Shown here: positions 43,260 through 52,324 of the stretch, piece by piece
How positions within the stretch are numbered: position 1 is the stretch's first letter
Layout of the letters: the number at the start of each line of letters is the position of its first letter
DNA from: an uncultured Lachnospiraceae bacterium
Lineage (GTDB): Bacteria > Bacillota > Clostridia > Lachnospirales > Lachnospiraceae
Length of the DNA: 64,000 bases
Direction: 5' to 3'
Assembly (NCBI GenBank): GCA_910585345.1
Contig: CAJUDS010000007.1
Location: 1 to 64,000 of the forward strand
Notes under the pieces: model-generated
What the model was told of the DNA's origin: nothing
Databases searched by the model: none
The model's input: only the letters and a program-made list of their open reading frames with translations
Translations under genes and position numbers: made by a program

Positions 43260-43286
43260 TAAAAAGCGGGACGTAAAAGCCCCGCT
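43260..43286 (-). terminator. exoA terminator
   Basis: On the minus strand AGCGGGG, a short CTTTTACG loop and CCCGCT followed by TTTTT, between exoA and purA. Confidence 0.8.
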
Positions 43287-43364
43287 CCTCTTTTACTTAT
43301 TTAGTATACACAAGTTTCTATCATAAGTAAAATCAATATTTATTATATGAATTATAATTTGATA

Positions 43365-44123
43365 TTATGGTTCCCGTAATAGCAGACCGACCGGGCAGTG
43401 GTCTGATCCATAAACATCCGTATAGATCAATGCGTCCTCCAGGCAATCCCGCAGACTCCCGGATACAAGAAAATAGTCAATGCGCCAGCCTGCGTTCTTC
43501 TCTCTGGCTTTAAAACGGTAAGACCACCAGGAGTAAACCCCTTCCTGATCCGGATAAAAATAACGGAAGGTATCAATAAAACCGCCTGCAAGCAGACGGC
43601 TGAACTTCTCCCTCTCCTCGTCAGTAAATCCTGCATTTTTCCGGTTGGTTTTCGGATTTTTCAGATCGATTTCCCGGTGGGCCACATTAAGATCGCCGCA
43701 AAAAATAACAGGCTTCTTTTTTTCCAGTTCTTTCAGGTAAGCATAAAAAGCATCCTCCCAATCCATACGATAAGGCAGTCTTGCCAGCTCATTCTGTGAA
43801 TTGGGCGTGTATACGGTCACCACATAAAATGCCCCATATTCTGCGGTAATAACCCGTCCTTCCTGATCATGCTCCAAAATACCGATGCCATATGCGACAT
43901 CCAGCGGTTTTTCTTTCGTAAATAAGGCAGTGCCGGAGTAACCTTTTTTCTCCGCGTAGTTCCAATACTGATAATATTCCTGCAGCTCCAAATCGATCTG
44001 CCCTTCCTGCAGCTTCGTTTCCTGGATGCACATAATATCAGGCGACTGCGCTCTGACAAAATCTGAAAATCCCTTTCCCTCACAGGCACGCAGCCCGTTT
44101 ACATTCCATGAAATCAGTTTCAT
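43365..44123 (-). CDS. exoA: Exodeoxyribonuclease III (AP endonuclease)
   Basis: Repairs abasic sites in DNA. It is a 252-residue endonuclease/exonuclease/phosphatase-fold enzyme with MKLISWNVNGLRAC at the N-terminus, IMCIQETKLQE (metal Glu), GYSGTALFTK, FCGDLNVAHREIDL (Asp-Asn pair), and YGSDHCPVGLLL at the C-terminus. The ATG used has GGGAGG 7 nt upstream; the GTG before it is not needed. The gene is 11 bp after mgtE on the same strand and is followed by a terminator. Confidence 0.95.
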   Translation of the reverse strand: MKLISWNVNGLRACEGKGFSDFVRAQSPDIMCIQETKLQEGQIDLELQEYYQYWNYAEKKGYSGTALFTKEKPLDVAYGIGILEHDQEGRVITAEYGAFYVVTVYTPNSQNELARLPYRMDWEDAFYAYLKELEKKKPVIFCGDLNVAHREIDLKNPKTNRKNAGFTDEEREKFSRLLAGGFIDTFRYFYPDQEGVYSWWSYRFKAREKNAGWRIDYFLVSGSLRDCLEDALIYTDVYGSDHCPVGLLLREP

Positions 44124-44134
44124 CACAAACCTCC

Positions 44135-45496
44135 CTAAATATGCAGCATACTTGCAGCAATCTGAAAATATACCATCAGCGATATGGCGTCTACAATCGT
44201 CGTAATAAACGGACTGGCCATAACTGCCGGGTCAAATCCGATCTTTTTCGCAAACATGGGCAGACTGCAGCCTACCAGCTTGGCAATAAATACTGCCACA
44301 ACCAGCGTCAGACACACGACTCCCGCTACCTGCATCCCTACTCTGTCCAAAAACAGCAGCTTGACAAAATTGGCGGCTGCCAGGGTCACGCCACACAAAA
44401 GCGCCACTCTGCTCTCCTTCCAGATTACCCGCAGCATATCTCCAAAGGCAATCTCATTCAGCGAAAGACCGCGGATAATCGTTACGCTTGCCTGTCCGCC
44501 CGCATTTCCTCCAGTATCCATCAGCATCGGGATAAACGCCGTCAGTACTACACAGCTGCTGAGAGCGTGTTCAAAAGAAGTAATAATCCTGCCCGTAAAC
44601 GTAGCGGATATCATCAGCAGCAAAAGCCAGGGAATCCGCTTTTTCCACGTTTCTATAACGCCCGTTTTCATATATGGTTTGTCAGAAGGCACAATAGCGG
44701 CCATCTTTTCAATATCCTCGGTAGCCTCTTCCTGCATGATATCCACCACATCGTCCACGGTGACAATACCCACAAGACGGCTCTCATTATCCACCACGGG
44801 CATAGAAGTAAAATCATACTTCTGAAACTGTCTGGCTACTTCCTCCTGATCCATCAGCGTATTAAGAGATATCACATTCTCGTGCATAATATCGCCAATC
44901 ACGGCGTCAGGCTGGCTTAGCAGCAGATAACGCAAAGCAACCGTCCCTACAAGCGTCCGTTTACCATCCAGCACATAGCAGATATTAATGGTCTCGCTGT
45001 CCACTCCGACTTTACGGATCCGCTCAATAGCGTCCTGCACCGTAATATTCTCTTTCAGATCCACATACTCGACCGTCATGATACTTCCGGCACAGTCCTC
45101 CGGATAGCGGAGCAGATGGTTAATGTCCCGCCTTGTCTCCGGACTTGCGTTGGCAAGCAGTTTTTTTACGATATTGGCCGGCATCTCCTCTAAAAGATCC
45201 GTCGCATCGTCCGCCATCAAGTTATCGATAATCCCTGCGGCCTCTTTCTCCGAAAGAGCCGTGATCACAAGCTGCTGATTATCCACCTCCATATAGGAAA
45301 ATACATCGGCCGCGCTTGATTTGGGCAGTATCCGGAAAACTTTCAGCAGACCTTCTTCATCCAGGCTTTCAATAAATGCAGCAATATCCGCATCGTTCAG
45401 TTCCGCCAGGTTCTGCCTGAGTCTGGTATACTGCTTTGTTTTCAGCAGCTCCTTTAATTCTTCCATTTCTTCTCTCAGTTCATCCATCGCGCTCAC
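44135..45496 (-). CDS. mgtE: Magnesium transporter MgtE
   Basis: A 453-residue MgtE-type Mg2+ channel/transporter: N-terminal superhelical domain (about 1-125), two CBS domains (about 130-255) with DAVIGDIMHENVISL and EVARQFQKYDFTSMPVVD, a plug helix, and five C-terminal membrane helices with PMLMDTGGNAGGQASVTIIR, the family signature. In this family Mg2+ binding between CBS domains closes the pore. No Mg-responsive leader was recognised in the short upstream gap. Confidence 0.94.
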   Translation of the reverse strand: MSAMDELREEMEELKELLKTKQYTRLRQNLAELNDADIAAFIESLDEEGLLKVFRILPKSSAADVFSYMEVDNQQLVITALSEKEAAGIIDNLMADDATDLLEEMPANIVKKLLANASPETRRDINHLLRYPEDCAGSIMTVEYVDLKENITVQDAIERIRKVGVDSETINICYVLDGKRTLVGTVALRYLLLSQPDAVIGDIMHENVISLNTLMDQEEVARQFQKYDFTSMPVVDNESRLVGIVTVDDVVDIMQEEATEDIEKMAAIVPSDKPYMKTGVIETWKKRIPWLLLLMISATFTGRIITSFEHALSSCVVLTAFIPMLMDTGGNAGGQASVTIIRGLSLNEIAFGDMLRVIWKESRVALLCGVTLAAANFVKLLFLDRVGMQVAGVVCLTLVVAVFIAKLVGCSLPMFAKKIGFDPAVMASPFITTIVDAISLMVYFQIAASMLHI

Positions 45497-45549
45497 CGCC
45501 CCGTTTCATCCGGCAATTACGTCCTGCTTTGCAGACATGACAGGCGGCG

Positions 45550-46197
45550 TTACGCCCTGTCCTCATAATAAGCATATCCCAGCTTTTCAATCTGTACCTT
45601 TGCCGATGCAAGTTCTATCATATCTTTTTTTACTGTCTCTTCCGCCCCAAAAGGCACTAGAATATAAAATGTAACCTGATCCGTATAAATAGTCTTTTCC
45701 GTCATAATGCCCCGGGCGGCAAAGAGATGCTGCAGTTTCCCGGTCAACGTATAATCCACTGCCACACGGTAACGAAGTCCATAGCGCATCGTCACTATCG
45801 TGCAGACGGACAATGCTTCCTGCACAGCCTGGGTATAAGCCCTCGCAAGCCCTCCTGTGCCCAGCAGCGTACCGCCGAAATATCTGGTCACTACCGCCGC
45901 CACATTGGTAAGCTGTGCGCCCCGCAGCGCCTCCAGCATAGGCCTGCCCGCACTGCCGCCAGGTTCCCCGTCGTCACTGCTCCGTTCCAGCGCCGTTTTT
46001 TCGCCGACGATAAACGCAAAACAATTATGACGCGCATCATAATATTTCCTGCGTACCGATTCGATAAAAGCTATTGCCGCATTTTCTGACTCCACAGGCG
46101 CAAGCGTGGCGATAAATCTGGATTTTTTTTCTACGATCTCTCCACGCCCCTGCCCGGCGATCATGCGGTAACTTTCCACACACCCGCTCTTTTCCAT
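45550..46197 (-). CDS. YigZ/IMPACT-family protein
   Basis: A 215-residue member of the YigZ/YvyE (UPF0029, IMPACT) family. The N-terminal domain contains IVEKKSRFIATL, ARHNCFAFIVG, SSDDGEPGGSAGRPML and VVTRYFGGTLLGTGGL; the C-terminal domain is ferredoxin-like. The start MEKSGCVESY follows GAGGAT and gives the usual family length, whereas the ORF is open 88 codons further. The cellular role is not settled; eukaryotic IMPACT acts in translational control. Confidence 0.88.
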   Translation of the reverse strand: MEKSGCVESYRMIAGQGRGEIVEKKSRFIATLAPVESENAAIAFIESVRRKYYDARHNCFAFIVGEKTALERSSDDGEPGGSAGRPMLEALRGAQLTNVAAVVTRYFGGTLLGTGGLARAYTQAVQEALSVCTIVTMRYGLRYRVAVDYTLTGKLQHLFAARGIMTEKTIYTDQVTFYILVPFGAEETVKKDMIELASAKVQIEKLGYAYYEDRA

Positions 46198-46321
46198 CCG
46201 TTTATCCTCTCCCGCGCTGCGCAAAGCAGCTTCCCGTCCCTTCACATAAAACAAGAATAACAGATTCCGGCAAAAAAAGAAAGAATATAAGCCAATGATG
46301 CACGGTAATCCATTTTCCGTG

Positions 46322-47086
46322 TCAATGATGATGACCGCCCTGTCGCCCATGCCCATGGCCGCCCGTGCCGCTCTCTTCCTTCCCGTTACGTCCCTCCTGC
46401 GCCAACCGCTGCAGTTCATGAACCGAATGCTGCGCGCAGCTTTCAAAATCAGCGTCCCCATCTACCGCAAGCAGCTGTTGGATTGCCAGATATTTAGCCG
46501 GACTTACCTGCTTTTCATGAGCGCAGCGTCTTACCTCCTCTGTCACTGCAAAAACATCCGTTATTGTATCATAATGGTGTGTCTTGCTGCACTGCTCTAT
46601 CGTCATCTCCAGACTGGCAAGCATCGTATCCTCTTCCTCTTTCTGGCCAGCCTGTACCGTGACGGACAACAGCGTATCTGCGGAGAAATATCCGGCGGCG
46701 TCCATTTCCGCCAGCAGACTCTCTACCGCCTTATTATACTTCGCATGGCGCAGGTTTACTCTTTGTAAAATCTCTTCTCCTTCTTCATTATAAGCGCCGG
46801 ATGCAATTACCCTGCCTAGACTGTTCACTGTAAGTTCCACGGAAGGATTGATATCCAGATCAATATAAGCGCTTGGTGTAAAATAGAGATTCTGCCAGTA
46901 TCCACCGCAGAGGAGACAGACAAGCAGCGCTGCGCACACCGCCACAGGACGCCACTGCCGCGCCTTTCTCCTGCCATTCCTTTGCGCTATTTCTCCGCAG
47001 AGACAGCAAAGCGTTTTTTTTCTCAATGCCTCTTCCGCCTGCACACGGTCAAAAATAGCAGCGACTCTCTTATCCAGCCCAATCAC
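46322..47086 (-). CDS. RsgI-like anti-sigma factor with His-rich tail
   Basis: A 254-residue single-pass membrane protein: a cytoplasmic N-terminus (1-45) able to hold the sigma factor, one membrane helix (about 48-62), then an extracellular part with AYIDLDINPSVELTVNSLGRVI, characteristic of the RsgI-type middle domain. The C-terminus is Gly/His-rich (SGTGGHGHGRQGGHHH), a likely metal-binding tail. It overlaps the sigma gene by 17 bp, the classical arrangement for a sigma/anti-sigma pair. The signal sensed is inferred to involve metal. Confidence 0.8.
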   Translation of the reverse strand: MIGLDKRVAAIFDRVQAEEALRKKTLCCLCGEIAQRNGRRKARQWRPVAVCAALLVCLLCGGYWQNLYFTPSAYIDLDINPSVELTVNSLGRVIASGAYNEEGEEILQRVNLRHAKYNKAVESLLAEMDAAGYFSADTLLSVTVQAGQKEEEDTMLASLEMTIEQCSKTHHYDTITDVFAVTEEVRRCAHEKQVSPAKYLAIQQLLAVDGDADFESCAQHSVHELQRLAQEGRNGKEESGTGGHGHGRQGGHHH

Positions 47087-47552
47087 CTCCCAATTGCTCT
47101 TTCAGCGCTTTTCTGGCACGGTTCAGCCACGTATAAACGGTATTTTCCTTCCTGTGCATGATTTTGGCAATCTCCCCGGCCGAATAGCCTTCATAATAAA
47201 ACAGATAAATCACATCCCGGTATCTGTCTGGCAGGGAAAAGATACAATTCAGCAGTTCCCCTTCGCTTTCCTGGACATAGAATGGTTCATAACCAATATC
47301 CTCAATGGAACACACCCGTCTGCGGAAAGGACTGCGCAGCATATCCCGGCATGCATTTACGGCAACACGAATAAGCCATGCCTTTTCATGCGCATCGCTT
47401 TCAAATGTCTTTTCATGGAGGATGTATTTCAGAAACACATCCTGAAATACATCCTCCACATCCTCCATATTTTTTAAATGCATAAAACAGATACGGCGCA
47501 CAGTATCCGCATATAAACTGACCGCCCGGTTTGCCTCCGCCTCGCTTCTCAT
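47070..47552 (-). CDS. ECF-like sigma-70 family factor
   Basis: A 160-residue group 4-type sigma factor. Region 2 includes DVEDVFQDVFLKYI and KAWLIRVAVNACRDML; region 4 includes LPDRYRDVIYLFYYEGYSAGEIAK and the HTH KENTVYTWLNRARKAL. The start MRSEAEANRAVSLY was chosen from the domain boundary; its ribosome-binding site is G-rich but not classical, and two longer starts exist. It follows the His/Cys-rich gene by 41 bp and overlaps the anti-sigma gene. Confidence 0.88.
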   Translation of the reverse strand: MRSEAEANRAVSLYADTVRRICFMHLKNMEDVEDVFQDVFLKYILHEKTFESDAHEKAWLIRVAVNACRDMLRSPFRRRVCSIEDIGYEPFYVQESEGELLNCIFSLPDRYRDVIYLFYYEGYSAGEIAKIMHRKENTVYTWLNRARKALKEQLGGDWAG

Positions 47553-47593
47553 AACCGCCCCGCCAATCATTGCCCGACGGCTGTCATATTTCC

Positions 47594-47947
47594 TTAGTAT
47601 ACCCCGCAATGGTAACCGCAATAGTTACCCGCTCCACAGCCTTCCACCGTGCAGTAGGGCGCGCATACCATACCATCATGAATATGTTCCACGATCTCAG
47701 CGCATCCCTCTACCGTACACATCCCATGATAATGTCCGTCGCCGATAAAATGACCGCAGTAATAAGCGCCGTCGTGCTCATGAATCCCTGTCAGGGCACA
47801 ACCCTCTACATTACACTGCGCATATGCCTGCGTCCGGTAATATCCGCCTCCATGCCCATGATGATGCCCATGCGCCATCACGGTCAAAGGTGTCTGCACA
47901 AGCGCGACGGCAGCCATCAGAATTAAAATTGTTTTTCTCATTTTCAT
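47594..47947 (-). CDS. Secreted His/Cys-rich putative metal-binding protein
   Basis: A 117-residue protein with an N-terminal signal peptide (hydrophobic to about residue 24, ending VMAHG). The mature part starts with HGHHHGHGGG and contains three to four CNVEGC/CTVEGC units separated by HEHDG, CGHF and HIHDG segments. About one residue in three is His, Cys or Gly. GGAGG lies upstream of the ATG. It heads a three-gene unit with a sigma factor and a His-tailed anti-sigma factor. A role in binding or sensing extracellular zinc, copper or nickel is inference. Confidence 0.75.
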   Translation of the reverse strand: MKMRKTILILMAAVALVQTPLTVMAHGHHHGHGGGYYRTQAYAQCNVEGCALTGIHEHDGAYYCGHFIGDGHYHGMCTVEGCAEIVEHIHDGMVCAPYCTVEGCGAGNYCGYHCGVY

Positions 47948-48155
47948 AATCCGCCTCCATTGTTCTATGAATCTGTTGTCACATATTTTGTACTTTTACT
48001 ATAAATACGTTTCGGATCTGAAAATCCTTTCACCTTTTCACAATTTTTTTTAAAATTTTGCGAAACATACTTTCGCGTCTGTTTCAGAACTTTCCAGATT
48101 AAGTCCAGTATAACACAAATATTCCTATTTTTCCAGTATACGCAGGAAAAATCCC
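47948..48155. other. Upstream region of the His/Cys-rich sigma module
   Basis: AT-rich DNA holding the probable promoter of the minus-strand unit. A GTGAAAGGATTTTC...CGAAACGTA arrangement with TATAGT nearby is seen on the minus strand; it may be an autoregulated ECF promoter, but I cannot assign -35/-10 with confidence. The 65-codon minus-strand ORF here has no ribosome-binding site and is rejected. Confidence 0.35.
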
Positions 48156-48290
48156 AGGACAAACGCAGGAAGGAACAAATTATAAACTATTGTCCGCCCA
48201 CAGACAGCAGTTTCCGGGCAGGGAGATCCGGAAAAGGCCGCCCGCGCCCGGACGGCGCGTTCGGTTCGTCTGCGTGGGAAGAATCATGCC
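48156..48290 (-). repeat. Dispersed palindromic repeat, copy R6 (truncated D-B)
   Basis: From the left: terminal motif GGACAAACGCAGGAAGG, then TTGTCCGCCCACAGACAGCA, a GGAAAAGGCCGCCCGCGCCC block and GTCTGCGTGG, matching R3 and R5 in inverted orientation. It ends in a GAATCATGCCC remnant of the inverted arm that forms the last codons of the gene at 48284. Module C and the other terminus are missing. Confidence 0.75.
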
Positions 48291-49186
48291 CCTTTCTTCG
48301 TCTGTATTTCTCCGCACACTTTGCACTTTCTCGTCTTTTCTTTGGAACCGTCCTTCTTCTCCCAGTCGCCCCATGTATGGTCGTAATAGAGGGCTTCGGA
48401 GGAAATTACCGCATTACAGAGATTGCATATCGTTTCAACCGATCCCGGCTCGCCGCAGTCTCCGTCCGTACGGATCGTCCTTCTGCTGGGATGGTTGGTT
48501 GCCGGGATGCTCTTCGTAAAAATGTCGCCGCACTGCGTACAGGTAAAGGTCTCCTCCCCTCTCTCGGTACAGGTCGCCTCCCTGGTAATCTCGGAAATAT
48601 AGCTGTGTTCATGTGCGCTTTCCTGTACGCTGCCGCCGGCATCCTCCACGGAAACAGGAACCGTATCTGCCACAACCGCAGGAATCGTCTCCTCCTCCAG
48701 CACTCTGCCGCAGACACTGCAGATTCTCTGCCGCAGTCCGGTCTGGGACGCAGTGGCTTCCCTTGCCGTAAACCATTCTCCGGCAGTATGCTCCAGCGTC
48801 GGAATCACTTCCCTGTAGGAATCGTCGCACAGGTCGCATACATACTCAACCTCCCCCTCTTCCGCGCAGGTAGCGGGTTTCAATACCAGACTGGTATAAA
48901 TGTGCTCGTGAGCCGCTTCCTCCGTCTCCCCGTCCATGCTTTCTTCCGAAGACGAAAAAGTCTCTTCCGTTCCTTCCGTCTCGGTTTCGCCTGACGGCAC
49001 AGGGCCGACAGGCGGCTCTTCCTGTGCATCCCGCTCTGTCCGGCCGCCGGAAGCAGATACCGGCGCATCTTCCGCCCGCAGTACATTGTAGTAGAATATC
49101 ATGCCTGTCATTGCCGCCAGCACAATCAGAATGGCAACCAGCAGACTCTGTATGCTCCGTTTCACTGCCTTCATCGTATTTTTCAT
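48284..49186 (-). CDS. Membrane-anchored Cys-X-X-Cys repeat protein, C-terminally shortened paralogue
   Basis: A 300-residue paralogue of the protein at 30190. It has an N-terminal anchor (about 13-35), an acidic stalk, then two to three Cys repeats (EHIYTSLVLKPATC, YVCDLCDDSY, RICSVCGRVLEEE, FTCTQCGDIF, NLCNAVISSEAL). It ends at KCKVCGEIQTKKGA, just where the paralogue enters its Gly/Ser linker; the second half is absent. Its stop codon lies in the arm of repeat R6, suggesting truncation by the repeat. AGGAG precedes the ATG used. Confidence 0.8.
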   Translation of the reverse strand: MKNTMKAVKRSIQSLLVAILIVLAAMTGMIFYYNVLRAEDAPVSASGGRTERDAQEEPPVGPVPSGETETEGTEETFSSSEESMDGETEEAAHEHIYTSLVLKPATCAEEGEVEYVCDLCDDSYREVIPTLEHTAGEWFTAREATASQTGLRQRICSVCGRVLEEETIPAVVADTVPVSVEDAGGSVQESAHEHSYISEITREATCTERGEETFTCTQCGDIFTKSIPATNHPSRRTIRTDGDCGEPGSVETICNLCNAVISSEALYYDHTWGDWEKKDGSKEKTRKCKVCGEIQTKKGA

Positions 49187-49268
49187 GCCCACTTCTCCTG
49201 TTCGTCCGCTCTGCTTACTATCATAATATGATTTTTGCGGAACGTAAAGAGAATTTCATGCATTACTT

Positions 49269-50126
49269 CTATAGAATGCTTTCCGTTTCACGGATCTCGG
49301 CCAGAATCCCAAAATGATCCGAAACTGCCGCTTCCTGTTCTCCGGAAAAAACCACCCTCGAAGACACGACGCTGACCGGATGCCTTGACCAGATATAATC
49401 AATGCACAGTCCATTTTCTGCCCCGGCACTCCATCCGTCTATTTTCCCCGGAACCGTAACTGCATGTCCGTTGTTTCCGGCCAGCTTCCATAAATCCAGC
49501 CAGCCATACCCGCTTACATAATCATATCCTGTATTTCTCTCATCCGCCGGACTGTTAAAATCGCCCATCAGATAGATGTTCCCTTTTTTCTCCGACAGTT
49601 TCTGCTGCAGACGGTCCATCTGACCGGCAAAGGGCTCCTGCGTATCTCCCCACCAGCCCATATGGGCGCTCACAAACCAGGCTCCCTCTGCGCCGCAGCC
49701 GACATGCGCCGCCACCGCTTTTCTCGTTTTCCAGTTCCCATAGTCCTGTGTCTGCGACAGAACATATTCTTCCGCTTCAGTGATCGGAAATCTGCTGACA
49801 ACGGCGAGCCCCTCATCATATCTTTCATATCCGGACTTAATGCCGTCCCAGGTCCAGTAATAACGGCAGCCTGCTTCTTCCAGTTTCTTCATAAGCAGCA
49901 GCACATAGTTATCCTCCCGCATCTTTGTCCCGCCAAGAGGAACGAAGCCATGGACACCGCTCTTTTTTACAGCGTCTGCCCTCTGTGTCTGGCATACCTC
50001 CTGCAGCGCAATCACATCAACCTGCCAGCGGCATATGCATTCCGCCAGTACGTCCAGATTCCTGTCTCTTATGCTTTCCGAAATATCCTCTCCATGGCTG
50101 TGCGCGTTTAACGTCATAATTTTCAT
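49269..50126 (-). CDS. Endonuclease/exonuclease/phosphatase-fold protein
   Basis: A 285-residue protein with MKIMTLNAHSHGE at its N-terminus, VDVIALQEVCQ (metal Glu), FVSAHMGWWGD, IYLMGDFNSPADE and SDHFGILAEI at the C-terminus, the standard order for DNase I/sphingomyelinase-like enzymes. No signal peptide is visible. The start MKIMTLNAH follows AAGGGAC and is the natural domain start; the ORF is open 40 codons further into the PTS gene. It lies 11 bp after the PTS transporter gene, possibly co-transcribed, though a functional tie is not obvious. Confidence 0.85.
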   Translation of the reverse strand: MKIMTLNAHSHGEDISESIRDRNLDVLAECICRWQVDVIALQEVCQTQRADAVKKSGVHGFVPLGGTKMREDNYVLLLMKKLEEAGCRYYWTWDGIKSGYERYDEGLAVVSRFPITEAEEYVLSQTQDYGNWKTRKAVAAHVGCGAEGAWFVSAHMGWWGDTQEPFAGQMDRLQQKLSEKKGNIYLMGDFNSPADERNTGYDYVSGYGWLDLWKLAGNNGHAVTVPGKIDGWSAGAENGLCIDYIWSRHPVSVVSSRVVFSGEQEAAVSDHFGILAEIRETESIL

Positions 50127-50137
50127 AGCATTGTCCC

Positions 50138-52324
50138 TTATAATATATCGTTGATATCCGATTTCAAAACATCCGCTTTCGGACCGTAAACTGCCTGAAT
50201 GCCATTGTCCTTTTTGATCAGCCCCATGGCGCCCTGCGCCTTCCATGCAGGCGGTTCCTCCACCTTGCCGACATCCTTGACCGTCACACGCAGTCTTGTC
50301 ATGCAGGCGTCTACCAGAACAATATTTTCTCTGCCGCCAAGCAGTCCGATGATCGCTTCCGCCTGCGCGTTCGCACCGGATGCGGTTTTTGCGCCCTCGC
50401 TGCCTGTCTCTTCTTCATCCAGATAATTACCCAGCCGTCCGGGAGTGGCATATTTAAATCTGCCGATCATAAAATAAGCAACAAAATATCCCACTGCAAA
50501 AAATGCAGCCACGCTGATTGCAAAGTTTATAATATCGCCGCCAAGCCCCGCTTTCAAAGACATGGGGATTCTCGTGATAAATTCCAGATTCCCGAACGAA
50601 TGCAGACGCAGATCAATAATACCGGCCAGCGAAAAAGCAAGCCCCTGTAAAACCGCATAGATAATATAAAGCGGTAATGCCGCAAACATAAACATAAACT
50701 CCAGCGGTTCCGTAACGCCGGTCAAAAATACTGCCGCCACAATCGAAATAAATACGGATTTATATTGTTTCTTTCTCTCCGGCTCCACCCGGCGGTACAT
50801 CGCCAGTGCAAATCCCATCAAAAGCCCTGTTGCCCCAATCATCTGTCCTACCTTGAATCTGGCAGGCGTCACCGTCGTGAGAAGCTCATTGTAAGACGCC
50901 ATATCCCCGGCGCTGCGGAAATTGATCAAATCCGTTACCCATGCCAGCCACAGCGGATCCTGTCCAAATACCTGTGTGCCTGCATTGGTACCGGTCAGCA
51001 CCGTATAAGTCCCTCCGAAGGAGGTATAATTCATCGGAATCGTCAGCATATGATGCAGACCGAATGGAAGCAGCAAACGTTCCAGCGTACCGTAAATAAA
51101 CGGCGCCAGAACAGGCGAAGTATTGGACGAATTTGCAATCCAGACACCAAAGTGATTGATCCCCGTCTGTACTACCGGCCAGATCACGCTTAAAACAAGA
51201 GCCGTAACCGTTGAATAGAAAATTACCACCAGCGGCACAAAACGTTTGCCGTTAAAGAAAGACAATGCATCCGGGAGTTTACGGAAATTATAATATTTGT
51301 TGTAAGCCACCGCTCCTACAAACCCGGCGATAATTCCTACGAAAACACCCATATTCAGCGCGGGTGCATTCAGTACATTGACAAAATAATCCGCCACCGG
51401 GATTTCCTGTCCGAACAGCGTATGCGTCACTGCATCCGCAGAACCAAGCATATCTGTCGTCACGCCAAACACAACGCCGGTCACCTTATTAATCAGTACA
51501 AAAGATATAACCGCTGCAAACGCACCGCCGGCGCGTTCCTTCGCCCAGGAACCGCCGATTGCCGCCGCAAACAGCAGATGCAGGTTATTGATGACTGCCC
51601 ACCCGATTTCTGCGATGGTATTGCCGACTGTCTGCACCGCCGCGCTGCTCCCGCCTGCAATGACAACCAGATTCCCGATGCTGATCATCAACCCGGCAGC
51701 CGGCATAACGGCAATTACCGTCATCAGAACCTTACCGAGTTTCTGCAGAAAATCAAAGTTCACTGCGAACTTTTTCTTCTCCTTTTTCTCCTTCCCCGTG
51801 TCCGTTTCAGGCTTCTGCGCTGACTGCGCCTTTTCTTCCGCCGCCTTCTCCCGGCCGTCCGCAGGCGCCTGTGCGCGGCTGCGCATTAACACATCGCCCG
51901 CCTTTACGTCTCCGTATACAAAAGACAAAGATTCCGCATCCGCACCACCGCAGATTACGACCGGGGTGACAGTGTTAATCCCCTGCGTTTTAAAAAATTC
52001 GATATCTGCTTCAGCCACCAACTGTCCGGCTTTTACCTTATCCCCTTCTTTTACATGAGGCGTAAACCCCTTACCTGCAAGCGCTACCGTCTCCAGGCCA
52101 AAATGCACAATCAGTTCCACGCCGTCCTCCGTCTGGAATCCATATGCATGAAGGCTTTCCGCCACCGTAACGACTGTGCCGTCTACCGGACTACAGATTG
52201 CGCCGTCCTCTGGCATGACCGCAACTCCTTCCCCCATAATTTTCTGGGCGAATACGTCGTCCGGAACCTGGTCAATCGGAATCGCTTTTCCGTTCAGTGG
52301 GGACAGAATTTTCATTTCTTCCAT
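50138..52324 (-). CDS. PTS glucose-family EIIACB transporter
   Basis: A 728-residue phosphotransferase sugar transporter in the order IIA-IIC-IIB. IIA (about 5-150) has the phospho-His motif VELIVHFGLETV. IIC (about 190-610) has about ten membrane segments, IPMNYTSFGGTY and the TGVTEPLEF motif. IIB (about 645-728) has the phospho-Cys motif VDACMTRLRVTV. It takes up and phosphorylates glucose, maltose or a related glucoside; MalX/PtsG-type substrates are most likely but not provable here. A divergent LacI regulator gene suggests substrate induction. Confidence 0.9.
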   Translation of the reverse strand: MEEMKILSPLNGKAIPIDQVPDDVFAQKIMGEGVAVMPEDGAICSPVDGTVVTVAESLHAYGFQTEDGVELIVHFGLETVALAGKGFTPHVKEGDKVKAGQLVAEADIEFFKTQGINTVTPVVICGGADAESLSFVYGDVKAGDVLMRSRAQAPADGREKAAEEKAQSAQKPETDTGKEKKEKKKFAVNFDFLQKLGKVLMTVIAVMPAAGLMISIGNLVVIAGGSSAAVQTVGNTIAEIGWAVINNLHLLFAAAIGGSWAKERAGGAFAAVISFVLINKVTGVVFGVTTDMLGSADAVTHTLFGQEIPVADYFVNVLNAPALNMGVFVGIIAGFVGAVAYNKYYNFRKLPDALSFFNGKRFVPLVVIFYSTVTALVLSVIWPVVQTGINHFGVWIANSSNTSPVLAPFIYGTLERLLLPFGLHHMLTIPMNYTSFGGTYTVLTGTNAGTQVFGQDPLWLAWVTDLINFRSAGDMASYNELLTTVTPARFKVGQMIGATGLLMGFALAMYRRVEPERKKQYKSVFISIVAAVFLTGVTEPLEFMFMFAALPLYIIYAVLQGLAFSLAGIIDLRLHSFGNLEFITRIPMSLKAGLGGDIINFAISVAAFFAVGYFVAYFMIGRFKYATPGRLGNYLDEEETGSEGAKTASGANAQAEAIIGLLGGRENIVLVDACMTRLRVTVKDVGKVEEPPAWKAQGAMGLIKKDNGIQAVYGPKADVLKSDINDIL

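Noticed and set aside
47965..48162. A minus-strand 65-codon ORF upstream of the His/Cys-rich gene
   Set aside because: No ribosome-binding site, and it lies in the AT-rich promoter region and repeat edge.
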